A stretch of DNA of 64,000 nucleotides from Neostapfia colusana (taxonomy: Eukaryota; Streptophyta; Magnoliopsida; Poales; Poaceae). A program made the translations under genes and the position numbers. The DNA lies in the NCBI GenBank assembly GCA_030760725.1, contig JASWHV010000012.1, positions 49,197,652 to 49,261,651 of the forward strand, in the 5' to 3' direction. The notes under the pieces were generated by a model. It ran no database searches and was not told the origin of the DNA. It saw only the letters and a list, made by a program, of their open reading frames with translations. Positions 11,118 through 23,782 of the stretch are shown in pieces. The first letter of the stretch is position 1. Each line of letters opens with the position of its first letter.

Positions 11118-13227
11118 TGTGACACCCGGTTCCGAAAACAGAACCAAGTTAATGCATATGTGTGCCCAGGATGTTCATCACACATACACATGTAATCCAC
11201 AAACTGAATTAGAATATAACCACGAATAAATAGTGTTTAAGTACTTTATTACATCGACTCATTGTCTCACTCATGAATCTCTAACTTATTCTTGCAGCGG
11301 AAGTCTCCAAACGACAGCGGAAATAACTAAATAGCAGCAGGCTCCATCTTCAACTCCACAGGCATGTTGATGGTAGTTCGCATGCCTAGTACTCCATATG
11401 GTCCTCGAAGTACTCTTCTCCTGTTGCTGATGTTTATGTGATAATGCAAGGGTGAGTACATGTCGTACTCAGCAAGTGCGGGAAAAGTATGACATGTAGC
11501 TTACAACAAGGCAGGGAATAAAAAGGCTCATTGCAGCAAGCAAATTTTGTTTCACAAACATGTAAAAACAGCAACTATTTCTAGGTGAATTAAATCCCAA
11601 TACAACCAAGTAAAACAGCAATATTCTTTCACCATAATTCACCATTTATCAAGTCTCAACCAGGCATTAATCTTTCTCAAGTTCATCTCATGCTCATAAA
11701 TATTCATAACCATCTCATATTCATATAACCGAAGCCAAACTCACTAAAAACAGTTCCAAAACCAATCCCAATGACTATACCATAACCATACCGAATATCC
11801 ATCCCATGTTTTCCCTCTAATCATGGAAGTTGGCCAGGTGCTTGTGACCGGAAGCACGGCTATCATGATAGTTTTACACTCTACAGAGGTGGCACCCACA
11901 AAATAGCATTTACAAAGGGGCTACTAAATGTATGGACTCATTGAGGTTTCACCGGTAGGCTCGAATCACCATTCTCCCACCCACGGGCCCCCTCTTGTGC
12001 CATGCAGTTCCCAGGGCAGTCCTCCTCGACTCCCATTCCCCGTGCCATAACAAGCTAGCAACACACCTAATTAGTCAGCTAAGCCGCACCATACTTGGCC
12101 TTGTGGTGGCACTGTTTTCCTGGCATATTCTCGCTTGAACCGGTCCTTAGATCTACGGCAAGTACCACCATCTCATCCAACAACTTTCACGAACCAAAAT
12201 TTCCTAGATCTCCCCGATTCCATGCCCATTAACATCATCAAGATCTCATCATCATTATTCATATGAGTGCAGTAGCTAGACATGTTTTATTTCAGCTTCC
12301 CGTATCCCGTGAATTAAGCGAAGCAAAAAGGAAAAACGACCATACCCGACTCATCAACTTTCCTGGCGACAAGGATGGTTAACAAAACTAGTAAACTCCT
12401 GTAAAAGGGTGTCCATCAAGTTGACTCAAGCATACGAGTTTTCGCAAACAAAACAGTTTCAAAACATGGGATCAATATGGTCAAGGGGCACTTGCCTTGT
12501 TCCCGTGACTCTTGTTGTTCGAGCGTCTCGAAGTCTTGGTACTGTAGATCCTCGTAGATGGCCTCTTGAGCTTGTCCTTCTACTCACGACCATGCACATA
12601 CAAAATTTACAGCAATCAAACATCATGCACAAACTTTACTCAAGATGCAATGGGGTAGATGAATGCAATTCCTATGGTGTTGTTTTATTAATCAGTTTGT
12701 ACGTGTTTTTGCATGTTTTAACGGGCTTTCATGGGGTTTTATGATGAACAAGGGTGCTGGAATCAAGTGTGGACGTGGTGATGATTTTGACTCAAGATCT
12801 AGATCAATTCCACCATCAAAAATCGATCAAAACGCGATCTGTCCACACGAAAAAGTTTCTGTTCGAAGGGGGCGAAGAAAACGGATGCGTAGAAACAGTG
12901 GCGACGTCGTAAGATGGGTAAAGGGGGCCTACCTCACTTCCTCCTTGGTGGCAGGGCCTTCCATCTAGCAATTGCAGCAGTGGAAAGTTTTTCTATGGAT
13001 GATTAGGGCAGGACAGATTGTCGGCTCTTTTTCAGCGACGGCGAGGCGTGACGGGGCTCGTCGGCGGGGCTCGACGGCGGGGCTCAACGGCGGGGCTCGT
13101 CGGCGGGGCTCACCGGCGACTGAACTCCGGTGAGGGGGGGTCCAACTCGGCGAGTTGGGGGCTAGGGCCTCCAAGTCGCCGACTTGGGGGGGGGAGAGGG
13201 GGCTGCGGCCAGGGGGGGTTGGGTTCT

Positions 13228-13235
13228 ATTTATAA
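13228..13235 (-). promoter_or_regulatory. TE-2 LTR TATA box
   Basis: TATAAATA on the minus strand, about 510 bp from the LTR start and directly downstream of the U3 repeat array. Position and sequence fit an LTR core promoter. The start site itself is not visible. Confidence 0.6.
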
Positions 13236-13441
13236 GGGGGGAGGGGGGAGAATCCTATTCCAATTGGAGCAAAATCCTAACAAACTTTTCCTCAATTTAT
13301 TTGGTGCGGCAGCAATGTGGGGGAAATTCCCCAAATGTTGGGAAAATTCCCCTTTTTGGAGAATTGGGGAATTTGGAGGATTTGGGGAAATTTTGGGAAA
13401 TTGAAAATAGCTCATTTCAGCTATCTTTTTTCCCATTCCGC

Positions 13442-13682
13442 ACCATTTCTATGTCCCTTACTCCATTTCTACATTCCCCTCTCTATTTCTATGTCCCACT
13501 CTCCATTTCTACATTCCCCTCTCCATTTCTATGTCCCATTTCTCCATTTCTATATGCCCTTCTCCATTTCTATGGTTCCTTCCTCCATTTCTATGGTCCT
13601 TTCTCCATTTCTATGGTTCTTTTCTCCATTTTTATGGTTCTTTCTCCATTTCTATAGTTCTTTCTCCATTTCTACTTCTTTT
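13442..13682 (-). repeat. 20-bp tandem array in TE-2 U3
   Basis: About twelve units of 20-21 bp on the plus strand with core CTCCATTTCTATGG(T/C)CCTTT. Units alternate between TATGTCCC and TACATTCC variants at the right-hand start, then become uniform. It ends about 200 bp upstream of the TATA box on the element strand, a typical place for LTR enhancer repeats. Confidence 0.8.
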
Positions 13683-13748
13683 ATAATGCTTCTCTTCATG
13701 AAAAATGTATGCAATGCTTGGAAATGAGTTTGAGGGTGTTACACTCGG

Positions 13749-14234
13749 CACTTCACACCCACATGGAGAGCTACAAGGGCAGAAGCTATTGATGATGCTG
13801 CATAGGATGCACTCACCGGACTGTGCTATGCCTTCCGGGAGCAGATTGAAAACACTACCTTTGAGATGCACCCGTATTGGAAGAGTGGTACAAGGGAGAT
13901 CATTGGACCCCATGAAGGAGCTCTTTCCAACCCACAAGCTGCTGACAAGTCTAAGAAGTTGCTCATAGAGTTAGAAAACTGCTATGCAAGCGCACAAGAA
14001 GAGATCCGTTACCTTCGCAAGAAGCTGTACTTTCTGGAGAAACAAGAGGAGACTCGTGCCAGCACGGGAGCAAATGGAGCACCAGTGTCATCTATCCCTA
14101 CATGGACTGCCGACTCACCATGGCGTGCGCCCATATATGGACCACCCCCTCACACAGCGAGAACAGCACCGGTTCTCACGATTAAGTTTAGGTTTCCATT
14201 GAATAAAGCTGTAATAGGAACATTTAGATCATAG
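13749..14234 (+). pseudogene. TE-3 ORF0 C-terminal part
   Basis: Same frame as TE-2 ORF0 from HFT.TWRATRAEAIDDAA, with a TAG at 13803-13805. It then stays open through KSGTREIIGPH, the coiled coil (AQEEIRYLRKKLYFLEKQEE) and TWTADSPWR. The N-terminal half was separated by the TE-2 insertion. Strong residue conservation with TE-2 through a shared frame argues that ORF0 was once a real protein. Confidence 0.65.
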
Positions 14235-14499
14235 TAGCTTGAATAAGAGTGGTGTGCTGAAATCTTTGTGATGATTTCTTGGTTTGTGTGCTGATGTGAG
14301 TTGTGGACGCTTCGGCAAATGTCCATATCCACACATACTAGAGAGATGTGAGATGCTTTGGCACGTGTTCACATCCTCATATAGGCTGAAATTAATAAAA
14401 GAAGTTGCTTAGTTCATACACCTTGATGCATATAGATGGGAAATCGCTTCTTTCAATTCTAATCTCTATTCCGAGAATAAGCCTTAGAATAAGGGGGGG
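14235..14499 (+). other. TE-3 leader up to the gag deletion
   Basis: Untranslated leader matching TE-2 9600-9905 and TE-9 63330-63585, including the duplicated CTTCGGCA motif (14308-14390). It ends at CCGAGAATAAGCC, where the sequence joins protease. Confidence 0.75.
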
Positions 14500-17172
14500 T
14501 AGTCTTTCTTGCCAACCTTATTGTCTTGGATTCCCAAGTGATTGACATAATACTTGGAATGGATTGGTTAAGCAAGCACTACGGAATGATTCAATGTGCT
14601 CAGAGGATCGTGCAGTTGACAAGTGAGCATGGTACTTGTATCAAGTTCGAGGCAGCCCAACCTATAACCGAGAAGGCAGTGCTGAACCACATCGAAGAAG
14701 CGACATTGGAAAGCATTCCGGTGGTTCAAGAATATTCAGATGTGTTCCCGGAAGAACTTCCAGGTATGCCACCTGACCGGGACATTGAATTTGCCATTGA
14801 TTTAGTACCCAGAACTGCACCTATAGCGAAGAGGCCGTATAGGATGCCTGCTAATGAATAAGTGGAGCTCAAGAAACAAAATTAGGAGCAGCTAGAAAAG
14901 GGTTTTATACGCCCAAGCTCGTCACCATGGGTAGCCCCTACCCAAAGGATGTGTGTGGACTATAGGTCTCTCAACGAGGTGACGATCAAGAATAAATACC
15001 CGCTGCCTCGTATAGAGGACCTGTTCGACCAAATGAAAGGTGCCTGAATTTTCTCCAAGATTGATCTTCGGTCGGGATACTTCCAGCTGAAGATTAAGCC
15101 CTCCGATATACCCAAGACTGCATTTTGAACACGGTACGGTTCGTATGAGTATACCATTATGTCTTTTGGGTTAAAGAATGCACCCGCATACTTTATGTAC
15201 CTCATGAATAAGGTCTTCATGGAGTACTTGGACAAGTTCGTCGTGGTTTTCGTCGATGATATCATGGTGTATTCGAAAAGCGAGGAAGAACACTTGAGGT
15301 TAACATTGCAGAAACTGAGAGAGCATCAATTGTATGCTAAGTTCAGCAAATGTCAATTTTGGCTAAAGGAGATATCGTTCCTAGGACACATCATCTCCGA
15401 GGGAGGAGTATCGGTTGATCCCGGAAAAGTGGGAGATGTTTTGAAGTGGAATCAACCACAGAATGTGAGAGATATTCAGAGTTTCCTTGGGATGGATGGA
15501 TTCCACCGCCGGTTCATCAAGAATTTCTCCAAAATAGCAAAGCCTATGACTGAATTACTAATGAAGGGGAAAGAATTTTAGTGGACACCAGCATATCAAG
15601 AAAGCTTTGAGGAGCTAAAGAAGAGATTAACCACAGCGCCGGTTTTGGTATTGCCGGACGTGAGCAAGAGCTTCGACATATATTGTGACGCATCATGACA
15701 AGGGCTTGGATGTGTGCTCATGCAAGGAGGACAAGTGGTAGCCTATGCTTTGGGACAACTAAAGAAACATGAGCTGAATTACCCCACACATGACTTGGAA
15801 CTTGCAGCCGTGGTACATGCATTGAAGATTTGGAGGCATTATATCCTTGAACACCGATGTGAGATCTATACGGATCACAAAAGCCTCAAGTATATATTCA
15901 CGCAAACGGATCTGAATTTGAGGCAACGTCGTTGGTTGGAACTCATCAAGGATTATGATGTTGGAATAAACTATCACCCTGGAAAGGCCAATGTAGTAGC
16001 TGATGTGTTGGGCCGAAAAGGAGCATGTCATTAACTCACGGTTCAGGAGCTGCCACCCGAGCTGCGTAAGGAGTTTGAACGGTTACATCTCGGGTTCTTG
16101 AACGAGATGGAGGTGATAGAACTGAACTCCTCGCTGGAACAAGAGATACGAGATGGCCAAACAACGGATGAGGAAATCAAGGAAAGAATCCGACAAGGCA
16201 TAAAAAAGGATTTCAAGGAAGACGAGAAAGGCACGCTTTGGTTAGGGAAGAGGATTTGTATGCCTAACGTGAAGCATACCCGCCACACGATATTAAAGGA
16301 GGCACATGACTCACCCTATTCCAGACATCCCGGCTGTACAAAGATGTACAAGGACCTGAAAATTTGCTATTGGTGGGATGGTATGAAAAGGGACATAGCT
16401 GAATATGTATCCTTATGCGACACGTGCCAACGAGTGAAGGGCGAACATCAAAGACCTGCTGGACTGTTACAACCATTAAAAGTACCCGAGTGGAAGTGGG
16501 AAGACATCTGCATGGATTTCATTGTCAGATTGCCACGTACTCAATCGGGTTACGACTCTATTTGGGTTATCGTGGACCGATTGATGAAAACAGCTCATTT
16601 CCTTCCTGTTAGAACCAAGTACAGCGTCGCACATCTAGCCAAGCTGTATATGGAGCAAATCGTGTGTCACCATGGAGTTCCAAAGAGGATAGTTTCAGAT
16701 CGGGGTTCTCAATTTACCTCTAGGTTCTGGAAGAAGCTGCATGAAGCCATGGGTACACGACTGAATTTCAGCTCCGCTTATCACCCGCAAACCGACGGGC
16801 AAACTCAGAGGACCAATCAAATTTTGGAAGACATGTTGAGAGCTTGCACCTTAAGACATGGGCGTAGTTGGGATAGGAGCTTGCCGTATGCTGAATTCTC
16901 ATACAACAACAGCTATCAAGCCAGCTTGAAGATGTCACCTTTCGAAGCATTGTATGATAGACAGTGTAGAACGCCGCTGTTCTGGAATGAGACCGGAGAA
17001 AGCCAAGTATTTGGACCCGAAGTGCTGCAAGACGCTGAAAAGCAAGTCCAAATGATACGTGAAAACTTGAAGGCCGCTCAGTCACGACAAAAAGGTTATG
17101 TGGATAATAGGCGAAGAAGATTGACCTTCGAAGTAGGAGACTTTGTGTATCTTAAAGTATCGCCTATCTGGG
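14500..17172 (+). pseudogene. pol: TE-3 pol: protease remnant, RT, RNase H and an open integrase
   Basis: The protease remnant starts at VFLANLIVLDSQ and lacks the DSG site. RT has LPGMPPDRDIEF near 14760, a short deletion near 14935 that removes VLFIDKKDG, stops near 14860, 15046 and 15126, and the catalytic VFVDDIMVYS at about 15249-15278. RNase H has TDHKSLKYIF; a stop near 15697 falls inside its first active-site motif (DAS, then TGA). Integrase (16098-17172) is open for about 358 codons: zinc-binding H/H and CDTC, then MDFIVRLP, SDRGSQF and RTNQILEDM carrying the D, D, E residues. It is cut at FVYLKVSPIW by TE-4, before the chromodomain-like tail. Confidence 0.9.
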
Positions 17173-17889
17173 TATGACACCCGGTTCCAAAAACAGAACA
17201 AAGTTAATGCATATGTGTGCCCAGGATGTTCATCACACATACACATGTAACAAATTGAATTCAGAATATAACCACGAATAAATAGTGTTTAAGTACTTTA
17301 TTACATCGACTCATTGTCTCACTCATGAATCTCTAACTTATTCCTGCAGCGGAAGTCTCTAAATGACAGCGGAAATAACTAAATAGCAGCAGGCTCCATC
17401 TTCAACTCCACAGCCATGTTGACGGTAGTTTGCACGACTAGTACTCCACATGATCCTCGAAGTACTCTTCTCCTGTCGCTGATGTTTATGTGATAATGCA
17501 AGGGTGAGTACATGTCGTACTCAGCAAGTGCGGGAAAAGTATGACATGTAGCTTTCAACAAGGTATGGAATAAAAAGGCTCATTGCAGCAAGCAAATTTT
17601 ATTTCACAAACATGATAAAAACAGCAACTATTCTAGGTGAATTTAATCCCAATATATATATCCAAGTAAAACAGCAACATTCCTCCATCATAATTCACCA
17701 TTTATCAAGTCTTAGCCAACCATTAATCTTTCTCAAGTTCATCTCATGCTCATAAATATTCCATAACCACCTCATATTCATATAACCGAAACCAAACTCA
17801 TTGTGAAGACTCAAACAGTCCCGAAACCAATCCCAATGACCATTTCATAACCATACCGAACATCCATCCCATGTTTTCCCTCTAATCAT

Positions 17890-19237
17890 TGTCTAGACCC
17901 GCCGACGAGCCCCGTCGCTGGAAAAGAAGCCTGATGAATCTGTCCTGCCCTAATCTTCCATAGAAAAATCCCCCGCTGCTGCCATTGCTAGGAGAAAGGT
18001 CCTGCCACAAGAAGGAAGTGAGGTAGGTCTCCATTACCCATCTTACAACATCGCCACTATTTCTACATATCCATTTTCTTCGCCCCCTTCGAGCAGAAAC
18101 TTTTACGTGTGGACAGATCGCGTTTTGATCGATTTTTGATAGTGGAATTGATCTAGATCATGAGTCAAGATCATCACCATGTCCACACTTGATCTCTACA
18201 CCCTTGTTCATCATAAAATCCCATGAAATCCCATTAAAACATGCAACAAAATGTACAAAGTGGTTTAATAAAACTGCACCATAGGATTTGCATTCATCTA
18301 CCCCATTGCATCTTGAGGAAAGTTTGTGCATGATGATTGATTGATGTAAATTTCATATGTGTGTGGTCTTGAGTAGAAGTACAAGCTCAAGAGGCCATCT
18401 ACGAGGAACTACAGCACCAAGACTTTGAGACGCTTGAGCAACAAGAGCCACAGGGGCAAGGCAAGTGCCCCTTGACCATATTGATCCCATGTTTTGAAAC
18501 TGTTTTGTTTGTGAAAACTTGTATGCTTAAGTCAACTTTATGGGACACCCTTTTATAGGAGTTTACTAGTTTTGTTAACCATCTTGTCGCCGGGAAAGTT
18601 GATGAGTCGGGTATGGTCATTTTTCATTTTGCTTCGCTTAATTCATGGGATACAGAAAGCTGAATTAAAACATGTTTAGCTACTGCACTCATATGAATAA
18701 TGACGATGAGAACTTGATGATGTTAATGAGCATGGAATTGGGGAGATCTATGCAAGCTTGGTTCGTGGATGTTGCTGAATGAGATGGTGTTTACTTGTCG
18801 TAGATCTAAGAACCGGTTCATGCGAGAATATGCCAGAAAAATAGTGCCACCACAAGGCCAAGTATGGGTGTGGCTTAGATGATTCATTAGGTGTGTTGCT
18901 AGCTTGTTATGGACCGTTGGATGGCGTGGAGAATGGGAGTCGAGGAGGACTGTCCTGGGAACTGCATGGCACAAGAGGAGGCCCGTGGGTGGGAGAATGG
19001 TGATTCGAGCCTGCCGGTGAAACCTCGGTGGGTTCGTACATCTAGTAGCCCCTTTATAAAGGCTATTTTCTGATCTCTTGGCCATACACTGATGGTTGTG
19101 TACTGGTATAATAGAGGTTCTCCAGTCACCGACGGGTGATGAAATCATGAACTTGTGGGTAAAGTGGTACCACCTTTGCAAAGTGTAAAACTATCATGAT
19201 AGCCGTGCTTCCGGTCACAAGCACCTGGCCAACTTCC
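17890..19237 (+). repeat. TE-4 central LTR segment
   Basis: Plus-strand LTR interior, from the sequence just downstream of the promoter in TE-2 to the start of the right arm. It includes the conserved hairpin cluster (19174-19214), where stems read CTTTGCAAAG and CTATCATGATAG. No coding potential seen. Confidence 0.75.
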
Positions 19238-19789
19238 ATGATTAGAGGGAAAACTTGGGATGGTTATCCGGTATGGTTAAGGTATGGTCATTGGGATTGG
19301 TTTTGGGACTGTTTTGAGTCATGACAATGAAATTGGTTTTGGCTATATGAATATGAGATGGTTATGAATGTTTATGAGTATGAGATGAACTTGAGAAAAA
19401 TTAATGGCTGAATGAGACTTGATAAGTGGTGAATTATGATGAGAAAATGTTGCTGAATTACTTGGTCATGTTGGGATAAACTTCACTTAGAAATAGTTGC
19501 TATTTTTATCATGTTTGTGAAATAAAATTTGCTTTCTACAATGAGCCTTTTTATTTCTTAGCTTGTTGTAAGCTACATGTCATACTTTTCCCGCACTTGC
19601 TGGGTACGACATGTACTCACCCTTACATTACCACATATACATCATCTACAGAAAATGAGTACTTCGAGGACCATGTGGAGTACTAGGCGTGCGAACTACC
19701 GTCAACATGTATGTGGAGTTGAAGTTGGAGCCTGCTGTCTTTATTGATTTTCCGCTGTCATTTAGTCTTCCGCTGCAAGAATAAGTTAT

Positions 19790-19794
19790 ATATT
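19790..19794. repeat. Target-site duplication of TE-5 (ATATT)
   Basis: ATATT immediately before TE-5 (19790-19794) and immediately after it (58074-58078). The flanks join into continuous TE-4 LTR sequence. Confidence 0.9.
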
Positions 19795-22700
19795 TGTGGC
19801 GGACCGGAATCCACTCATCCAGGATCGCAGAGGGTGGTGCCGCACGATGCGGCACCCGACAGCACACATCATAAGGATATGTTGTATTACATAGAAAACC
19901 AACTGAACTGTACAAAGAAATACACTACTCAGTTACAAACTAGTGTTTATATTACACAGCGGAAGTTAAATTTGTACAACTCACGCCCGTCTATCTAGCA
20001 AAAGTCGGTTGCCCAGCCCTAGGGCAACCCACACTAGCTGCACTCCTCAGCTTAGCGTGGCATGTACGGCTCCCATTCAGCCGTGGTCCCCGACGGAGGG
20101 TAGCCCTCGCCGGTGGACTCGTAACCCGAGTCCGTGGGATGCTCCTCACCTGAAAAACACTTATAGCAGCAACAGTGAGCATGAGGGCTCAACACGACTT
20201 AACCGACTCACCTAGGCATGAAACTCTACATGTGGTGTACAACGAACATGGGACGGTAAAATTTCAGCAGACGGACACGCCTACAAGTTCATCCTTAATT
20301 CAACTTTTAGCCACAGGTTAACAGTTCATGAACAAGAAATTTAGTAAGCAATATTTGGTGGCACACATGTAGCAATACAATTATACATATCAGCAGAATT
20401 GAATCATAACATTCCATGATTTATCTACGTTACGACGCAGTGAACAAGCGGTACTCGTCACGGCGAGGGACGGCGAATCGACTCAATATACACCTGCAGG
20501 GATACCCAAAGAGCACGTCACGTACACCCACCCGTGGAGCTGCACAGCACGCTCACTTGATGTCGTACGGGCCAACCTTTAACCCAACAGCCCAAATGTC
20601 GAACCGGTCGCACCGAAACGAGCAGGAGGTTCCCTACACGGAGCATCTCTCTATGCCCGTTAGCAGATTTCCGATATGCCTTCGGTACGTTCAATACTTG
20701 TTCAGCAGGGCCGCACACGGATCGGTCCTCAATCGACACGGACAGGGCCGCGCACACAAGACTTCCTCTTTCTGCGCCCTAGCCCCTGCCTAGTTTCATA
20801 TTCATTACTAAAGTGATCTCACATCACTCGAACCAATCCCGTGTGTCCCAAGCCTAACTCGCGAGTAGATTCCAACTACTCGACTTGTACCAAAGTTCTA
20901 TGAATCAATGAGCATAACCTGTCTACTCGAGGTCGACACTACCCTCACTCTTGTGGGAAAATTATGGTTATGCATTTGGGGTTTCATCCATCCTACACCT
21001 AATGCACATCCATACCACATACTAAGTATTTATAAAGCAAAACTTTAAAAATAGGTTAATGCAAACCGGGGCTTTCCTTGTTGCTGCTGGTCAGTGGTTA
21101 GGGCTTCGTCCAGAAGAAGGAAGTCGAGCACTTCCGGAGTTTCCTCGCCTTCAGCGACTACACGCAAACGATATACTATATGTCAATTTAAATGCAATAT
21201 TTGAACTTGAATATGTAAAGACTATAACTCCAGCTAACCCTCCCCTTTGGTTCTGAAATTTTTATGGTGGCTTGGTAGGGTCCTAACCAGAGTCTTGACC
21301 AAGTTTCATTTGAAACAAAGTTCATTTGAGCGTTGTACAAATAAAAGCCTATTTGGTCAATATTAGAGCCTATAAGGAATTCCAGGGGTTTTCATGGTTC
21401 CAACCAGTACTTTATGGAAACTAGAATTTGATATGGTTCTAATGGAATTGGTTTCATGTCATTTTAATAATTCTAGAGGAAGTTATGCCCTAAACAAGAT
21501 TTGAGAAAATCTGAAAAATGTTTCTGGACATTTTTTCTATTTTCTCAGGGCAGCTCACTTAATCACACCATTAGGGGAACTAAATGAACTTGTATGAGTC
21601 TGAAATTTTTACTGTGGCGCAAGGATTTTCCAATGAACCTCCCAGCCAAATTTCAGAATTTTTCATAAAGTAATTCTCCAAACAAAATTCCTAACAGTTT
21701 AAAATTTAGGGAATTAATTCTGGAAAACTATTAGGTTTCATGAGCTGAAACATGTTTTAATGGATAATACTCAAAGAGATGAATCTAACAAAATTTTGTT
21801 CACTGGATTTGGACACTCCTAACCAAAGTTATGAATTTCCTAAGTTGGAGCTAAAACTGGATTTGTTTTGCTATTGAAAATGAACTTGGGCCCACGTGTT
21901 AATCTCAGCCAGTGAAAACCGAGAACACATGGGGCTACACGGTTCCAGCGTGCAGCCACAGTGGATCCCCAGCCACAGCAGATCAAAATTTTAAACTGCG
22001 GTCACTGACGACTGGGCCCGGCCCCTTTCTTCTTCCTCCCGCCCGCGCTCTCGCACGCGCCGCCGCCCCCTCGCCGGACCGAGGCGGTGCCTCGCCGGAG
22101 AGGCGTTCCCGGCTGTCATATGGCCGGAGGGTCGCCGCCTGTGGGTTTGCAGCTATGGGAAATAAATTGGTGGTGTCAGCTTGGGCGCGAGATACCCGGA
22201 AATGAGTCGGCGACGTGCGGCGGCCTCGGGAGAGGTCCAGCGCTGTCGGCTGGGGCTCCTAGCATGCCACAAGCGTGGGTGATTAGCTCTAGAGAGCATC
22301 CTTGGGTGCTAGGGAAGCTCGGCCAAGACACAAATCAGTGCGGAAACAACGGCTACTATGATTTCACCGTGCGCCCGAGAGTTGTGGCGACGGTTGAGCT
22401 CGGGAAAACAAGAAATACCTCTCACCTCGTCGGTTTTCTAGCTAGGGTTGTGAAGGAAAATCGACCGCTAGCCAGTCTAGTTCACGTGTGCACGGTTTGG
22501 TGGCCTAAGGACCAAAATTGTGGATGAACTCGACGGATTATTACCCGGAGGTCCGAGTGTATGCGCCAGGAGAAAAAACGTCAAATTGAAGCTCGATGGT
22601 CCACCGTTGGAGCTGCAACTTGGCTAGGAGCAGCGTGACCAGCCGGCGCGTCTCAGAGTGGCCTAGCTCGGCCGTGAAAGCCCTTGGTCCGATCTGCCCA

Positions 22701-23716
22701 CGGTGAGCCGGTGTCGGCTGTTTTTCTCAGTCACCGCCAAGAGCTACCGAGCTAGGTTTTGGAGGCTAAACTCGACTGTCTCCAGGCCGAGGAGGTAGAG
22801 AACGAGCAGCTGGTGTGGTTTTTGGCTAGGAGAGGCGCTGCATGCGAAGGCTCTGCCGAATTCCCGATTGAAGTCAAGGCGGCGGCGGTCGGTTGGGTTC
22901 AGCGCGAGGGCGACGTGAGCAGTGACGATATTCACGTGGCTGCGCGTGTTATCACCGCTGCAGCCGGTGCTCCCACGGCACGGCCCATCTGTGCGGTGTC
23001 ATTCTCACTCGGACGCGGGAGAAGGAGCTGGCGCGCTGCGCTCGCTCGACGTCGGTGAGACAGGCAGCGCTCGGTTGTGAATCATCTCTCCCACTGACCT
23101 GTGGGCCCATCTCTCCCCCTAATCCTTTTTTTCCAAATTCTCCTGTAAATATCCCAGCTACTCTCCATTGAATGAGAGACTTAAGCACCAAGTCACAGTT
23201 TGAATTTGGATTCCTCAATTTGGAATTGATTTGGCTAAATTTGTTGCATATTTGAACTGGAATTCAAATTCAGTTTTTTGAATAATGCAAATTTAGCTCC
23301 CGACAAGATGAAGTCCAATGGAGATGAAAAATGGTGGGCTAACTCAGAAAAATTTGCTGAGTTTGAATATGAAGCCAACTTTTGAATTCAAGTAATGAAA
23401 GTTGCTGCAATTTGAATTTACATTCAAATTGGCCCCTTTTTAAATACCTCCAAAAGTGCCTCAAAAAGTATTGGATTTGCATGAAATTTGGCCTGAGCCC
23501 TCCCAAGAATATATAAGGTCTTGGGGTGAGCTCAACCTTTCATGTTCATGTGTAGCAATCCTAATTTTTGGAAGTTAGGGCTTTCCCCTCTAATCACCCT
23601 TTTGATGGTGGTTACTTGCTCTTCACAAATGTTAACAAGACATCCACAAAATGAGCTGTGGTGTTGTGAGGTGATGACATGATCCCTTTTGCAAGTAACT
23701 TTCTTGGGCTTTTACA
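19795..23716 (-). repeat. TE-5 3' LTR (3922 bp)
   Basis: Bounded by TGTGGCGGACC at left and GGGCTTTTACA at right. It holds about 720 bp (roughly 20890-21608) that the 5' LTR lacks, and lacks about 93 bp that the 5' LTR has (near 55661-55753). A TATA-like TATATATT lies near 23505 on the element strand, about 210 bp into the LTR. The GC-rich segment 22010-23060 is probable transcribed leader. No protein is supported. Confidence 0.9.
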
Positions 23717-23732
23717 TCCCTCCCCCCTTAAA
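23717..23732 (-). other. TE-5 polypurine tract
   Basis: On the minus strand TTTTAAGGGGGGAGGGA directly precedes the LTR start TGTAAAAGCC. Confidence 0.85.
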
Positions 23733-23782
23733 AGAATCTCGTTCCGAGATTATAAAAGAAGAGACAGCGATGTAAAATGAGA

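Larger units (their letters stand above)
7669..13743 (-). mobile_element. TE-2: Ty3/gypsy element, 5' half
   Basis: Read right to left: 5' LTR (11118-13743), tRNA-iMet primer site, pre-gag ORF0, gag, protease and the first part of RT, cut at 7669 by TE-1. The remainder of pol and the 3' LTR would lie left of the window. The right end of its 5' LTR abuts TE-3 sequence at 13744, so it is inserted into TE-3 ORF0. Confidence 0.9.
11118..13743 (-). repeat. TE-2 5' LTR (2626 bp)
   Basis: On the element strand it starts TGTAACACCC (at 13743) and ends GGGTGTCACA (at 11118). The order is a U3 with twelve 20-bp repeats (13442-13682), a TATA box (13235-13228), a GC-rich transcribed leader (about 12850-13200), then the conserved hairpin module (about 11845-11889). 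The same LTR type is found inverted in TE-4 and, more distantly, in TE-9. Confidence 0.9.
13744..17172 (+). mobile_element. TE-3: gag-deleted Ty3/gypsy relic
   Basis: A plus-strand copy of the TE-2 family. It starts inside ORF0 because TE-2 is inserted there, and runs through the gag leader. It then jumps at about 14495 straight into the middle of protease, so gag and the protease active site are missing. RT, RNase H and integrase follow, and it is cut at 17172 by TE-4. Neither of its own LTRs is within the window. Confidence 0.88.

Noticed and set aside
21912..22527. ORFs of 97-146 codons in the GC-rich part of the TE-5 LTRs
   Set aside because: Frames differ between the two LTR copies by indels and no domain is visible.
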